From an uncultured Lachnospiraceae bacterium (GTDB lineage Bacteria > Bacillota > Clostridia > Lachnospirales > Lachnospiraceae): a DNA stretch of 64,000 nt. Of this stretch, positions 61,485 to 64,000 are shown one piece after another. The notes beneath the pieces were generated by a model. It did not search any database, had not been told where the DNA came from, and saw nothing but the letters and a program-made list of their open reading frames with translations. Where the stretch lies: assembly GCA_934330725.1 (NCBI GenBank), contig CAKRGM010000004.1, forward strand, positions 1-64,000, given 5' to 3'. Positions within the stretch are counted from its first letter, which is position 1. Every line of letters starts with the position of its first letter. The position numbers and the translations under genes are program-made.

Positions 61485-64000
61485 ATGAACGGCGTTAAAA
61501 GAGTTTTTGTTGAAAAGAAGAAACCATATGCTGTAAAAGCTAAAGAATTGCATGATGAAATTACAGGATATCTTGGAATTAATGATATTACTGACGTAAG
61601 AGTCCTTATTCGTTATGATATTGAGAATCTTTCAGATGAAACATATGGTAAGGCATTAACAACAGTATTTTCAGAGCCACCTGTTGATGATGTTTATGAA
61701 ATGCAGTTTAAAGCAGGAGCAGATGATTTTATTTTTTCAGTGGAATTTCTTCCAGGACAGTTTGACCAGAGAGCAGATTCTGCAGAGCAGTGCGTTAAAT
61801 TCCTTAATGAGAATGAAGAGCCGGTTATTAAGACAGCTACAACATATATAATTTCAGGAAAGCTTACAGCTGATGAAAAAGAAAAGATTAAGGAACTTTG
61901 TATAAACCCGGTTGATTCAAGAGAGGCAGGAAGTGAGATTCCCAAGACACTTGTTACAGAGTTTAAAGTTCCTGATGATGTTAAGATATTTGACGGCTTT
62001 AAGGACATGGCAGAAGATGAACTTAAGAAGCTGTATGACTCACTTGGACTTGCAATGACATTTAAGGATTTTCAGTTTATTCAGGAGTATTTCCACAATG
62101 ATGAGAAGAGAGATCCTTCAATGACTGAAATCAGAGTACTTGATACATACTGGTCAGATCACTGCCGTCATACAACATTTGCAACTGAACTTAAGGATGT
62201 TGAGTTTAAAGACGGATATTATAAGAAGCCGATTGTTGATACATATAACAGATACTTAGAAGACAGAAGTGAAATATACAAGGGACGTAAGGATAAGTTT
62301 GTATGTCTTATGGATCTTGCCCTTATGGCAATGAAAAAGCTTAAAAAAGAAGGAAAGCTTGCAGATCAGGAAGAATCAAATGAAATCAATGCATGTAGTA
62401 TTGTAGTTCCTGTTGAAATCGATGGAAAGACAGAAGAATGGCTTGTTAATTTCAAGAATGAAACACATAACCATCCAACAGAGATTGAACCATTTGGTGG
62501 CGCTGCGACATGTCTTGGTGGTGCAATAAGAGATCCATTGTCAGGACGTACTTATGTTTACCAGGCTATGCGTATTACAGGTGCAGCAGATCCTACAGTG
62601 CCTATGTCTGAGACACTTCATGGAAAGCTTCCACAGAAGAAGCTTGTAAGAGGTGCAGCACAGGGCTACAGTTCATATGGTAACCAGATCGGACTTGCAA
62701 CAGGATATGTAAAGGAAATCTATCATCCTGATTATGTTGCAAAGAGAATGGAAATCGGTGCAGTTATTGCAGCCGCACCTAGAAGTGCAGTAAAAAGAGA
62801 AGAGTCAGAACCTGGTGATATCATTATCTTACTTGGTGGAAGAACAGGACGTGATGGCTGTGGCGGTGCTACAGGTTCTTCTAAGGTTCATACAGAAAAG
62901 TCAATTGAAACATGTGGCGCAGAGGTTCAGAAGGGTAATGCTCCAACAGAACGTAAGATGCAGAGATTATTCAGAAGACCTGAAGTTACAAAGCTTATTA
63001 AAAAGTGTAATGACTTCGGTGCCGGCGGTGTATCAGTTGCTATTGGTGAACTTGCAGACGGACTTGTTGTTTCACTTGATAAGGTTCCTAAGAAGTATGA
63101 AGGTCTTGATGGTACAGAACTTGCCATATCAGAATCTCAGGAAAGAATGGCTGTTGTAGTAGATCCTAAGGATGTTAAGGCATTTCTTGATTATGCTGAA
63201 GAAGAAAATCTTGAAGCAGTCGAAGTTGCCAGAGTAACAGAGGAGCCTAGACTTGTATTACAGTGGAGAGGAAAGGATATCGTAAACATTTCAAGAGCAT
63301 TCCTTGATACTAATGGTGCACATCAGGAAACATCTGTACTTGTTGATATTCCGTCTAAGGAAGACAGCCAGCTTAAGGCAGGCGATGTTACAGATGTAAA
63401 GAAGAAGTGGCTTGACACATTATCAGATCTTAACGAGTGTTCACAGAAAGGTCTTGTTGAAAGATTTGATGGTTCTATCGGAGCTGGTTCAGTGTTTATG
63501 CCTTACGGTGGTAAGTATCAGCTTACAGAAACACAGGCTATGGTTGCAAAACTTCCTGTACTTAAGGGTAAGTGCGATACAGTAACAATGATGTCATATG
63601 GATTGGATCCATATTTATCAAAGTGGAGTCCATACCATGGTTCAATATATGCAGTACTTGAATCAGTAGCTAAGATTGTAGCTGCCGGTGGTGATTACAG
63701 GAAGATAAGATTTACATTCCAGGAATACTTCAGAAGAATGACAGAAGATCCTTCAAGATGGAGCCAGCCTTTTGCAGCTTTACTTGGTGCTTATGAAGCA
63801 CAGATTCAGTTCGGTCTGCCTTCAATTGGTGGTAAGGACAGTATGTCAGGTACATTCGAAGATATTGATGTTCCACCAACACTTTGCTCATTTGCAGTTG
63901 ATGTTGCTAAGGAAAATGAGATTATCACACCTGAATTAAAGAATGATGAAGATGCTTTAGTAAGATTTAATATAGCTGTTGATGAATATGATGTACCTGT
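61485..64000 (+). CDS. purL: phosphoribosylformylglycinamidine synthase, large single-chain type (runs off the window)
   Basis: Start ATG after AGGAGG; the frame stays open for 838 codons to the end of the window. It matches the long form of PurL that carries synthetase and glutaminase in one chain (about 1250 residues in clostridia), which forms FGAM from FGAR, glutamine and ATP. Recognisable segments are VLDTYWSDHCRHTTF, NFKNETHNHPTEIEPFGGAA, GRTGRDGCGGATGSS and QFGLPSIGGKDSMSGTFED. The glutaminase domain, if present, lies beyond 64000. Confidence 0.93.
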   Translation, partial: MNGVKRVFVEKKKPYAVKAKELHDEITGYLGINDITDVRVLIRYDIENLSDETYGKALTTVFSEPPVDDVYEMQFKAGADDFIFSVEFLPGQFDQRADSAEQCVKFLNENEEPVIKTATTYIISGKLTADEKEKIKELCINPVDSREAGSEIPKTLVTEFKVPDDVKIFDGFKDMAEDELKKLYDSLGLAMTFKDFQFIQEYFHNDEKRDPSMTEIRVLDTYWSDHCRHTTFATELKDVEFKDGYYKKPIVDTYNRYLEDRSEIYKGRKDKFVCLMDLALMAMKKLKKEGKLADQEESNEINACSIVVPVEIDGKTEEWLVNFKNETHNHPTEIEPFGGAATCLGGAIRDPLSGRTYVYQAMRITGAADPTVPMSETLHGKLPQKKLVRGAAQGYSSYGNQIGLATGYVKEIYHPDYVAKRMEIGAVIAAAPRSAVKREESEPGDIIILLGGRTGRDGCGGATGSSKVHTEKSIETCGAEVQKGNAPTERKMQRLFRRPEVTKLIKKCNDFGAGGVSVAIGELADGLVVSLDKVPKKYEGLDGTELAISESQERMAVVVDPKDVKAFLDYAEEENLEAVEVARVTEEPRLVLQWRGKDIVNISRAFLDTNGAHQETSVLVDIPSKEDSQLKAGDVTDVKKKWLDTLSDLNECSQKGLVERFDGSIGAGSVFMPYGGKYQLTETQAMVAKLPVLKGKCDTVTMMSYGLDPYLSKWSPYHGSIYAVLESVAKIVAAGGDYRKIRFTFQEYFRRMTEDPSRWSQPFAALLGAYEAQIQFGLPSIGGKDSMSGTFEDIDVPPTLCSFAVDVAKENEIITPELKNDEDALVRFNIAVDEYDVP

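Overview
The window is about 36-38% GC by eye, uses ATG, GTG and TTG starts with strong GGAGG-type ribosome sites, and carries sigma-A promoters of the TTGACA/TATAAT kind. A CotF-type spore coat gene, Gram-positive LexA boxes, a bile-salt hydrolase, plant-glycan glycosidases and a very long purL point to an anaerobic, spore-forming, probably motile gut Firmicute. Lachnospiraceae (Roseburia/Butyrivibrio/Lachnospira-like) is the best guess; the species is not recognised. It looks like ordinary chromosome. There is no prophage, transposase, CRISPR array, rRNA or tRNA.

Layout. 0.1-9 kb: small regulators (three XRE, one Rrf2 with its operators, one LysR) interleaved with a cupin, a HAD phosphatase, a flavodoxin, a CMD-cupin fusion, a GNAT enzyme and the manganese transporter mntH. 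9-15 kb: beta-mannosidase, the xanthine salvage pair xpt-pbuX, bile-salt hydrolase and an RpiR regulator. 16-22 kb: a complete 2-aminoethylphosphonate uptake and degradation cluster (ATPase, double permease, lipoprotein, PhnW, PhnX). In it the permease and binding-protein genes form one uninterrupted reading frame. 23-28 kb: an EAL phosphodiesterase, a 1-kb non-coding stretch with a promoter, nested hairpins and terminators, and an eroded lipoprotein/NusG_II/Gx locus. 28-34 kb: an ABC/FtsX exporter, a split ThrE exporter and ThuA plus a sugar isomerase. 34-38 kb: a DNA-repair radical-SAM pair facing two small coat genes across two perfect LexA boxes, then RNase H. 38-44 kb: a two-component system with its ABC/FtsX partner. 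44-61 kb: a FliD-like protein, a deoxyinosine glycosylase, an MCP, a nitroreductase, alpha-galactosidase, a NUDIX enzyme, an LRR lipoprotein, a lipase-like hydrolase, a nuclease-fold protein, a Rad3/DinG helicase, a 26-residue repeat protein, a DUF342 protein and two M14-like deacylases. From 61.5 kb purL runs off the end.

The most unusual signal is a dispersed intergenic element of about 150 bp (two tandem copies near 0.8-1.06 kb; others at 16.9, 27.1 and 37.6 kb). Each copy ends exactly at the start codon of the next gene. Four of five copies keep an open 24-27 codon frame (MMADEKSP...) whose last codons form the ribosome site of the downstream gene and whose stop abuts or overlaps its start. 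A second family consists of large MITE-like palindromes at 2.85, 4.78, 19.8 and 47.8 kb. Other sequence-level findings are an operator on the mntH transcription start, a nested hairpin before xpt, and a leader with alternative pairings before a coat gene.

All functions come from recognising sequence motifs by eye. No database search or folding program was run.
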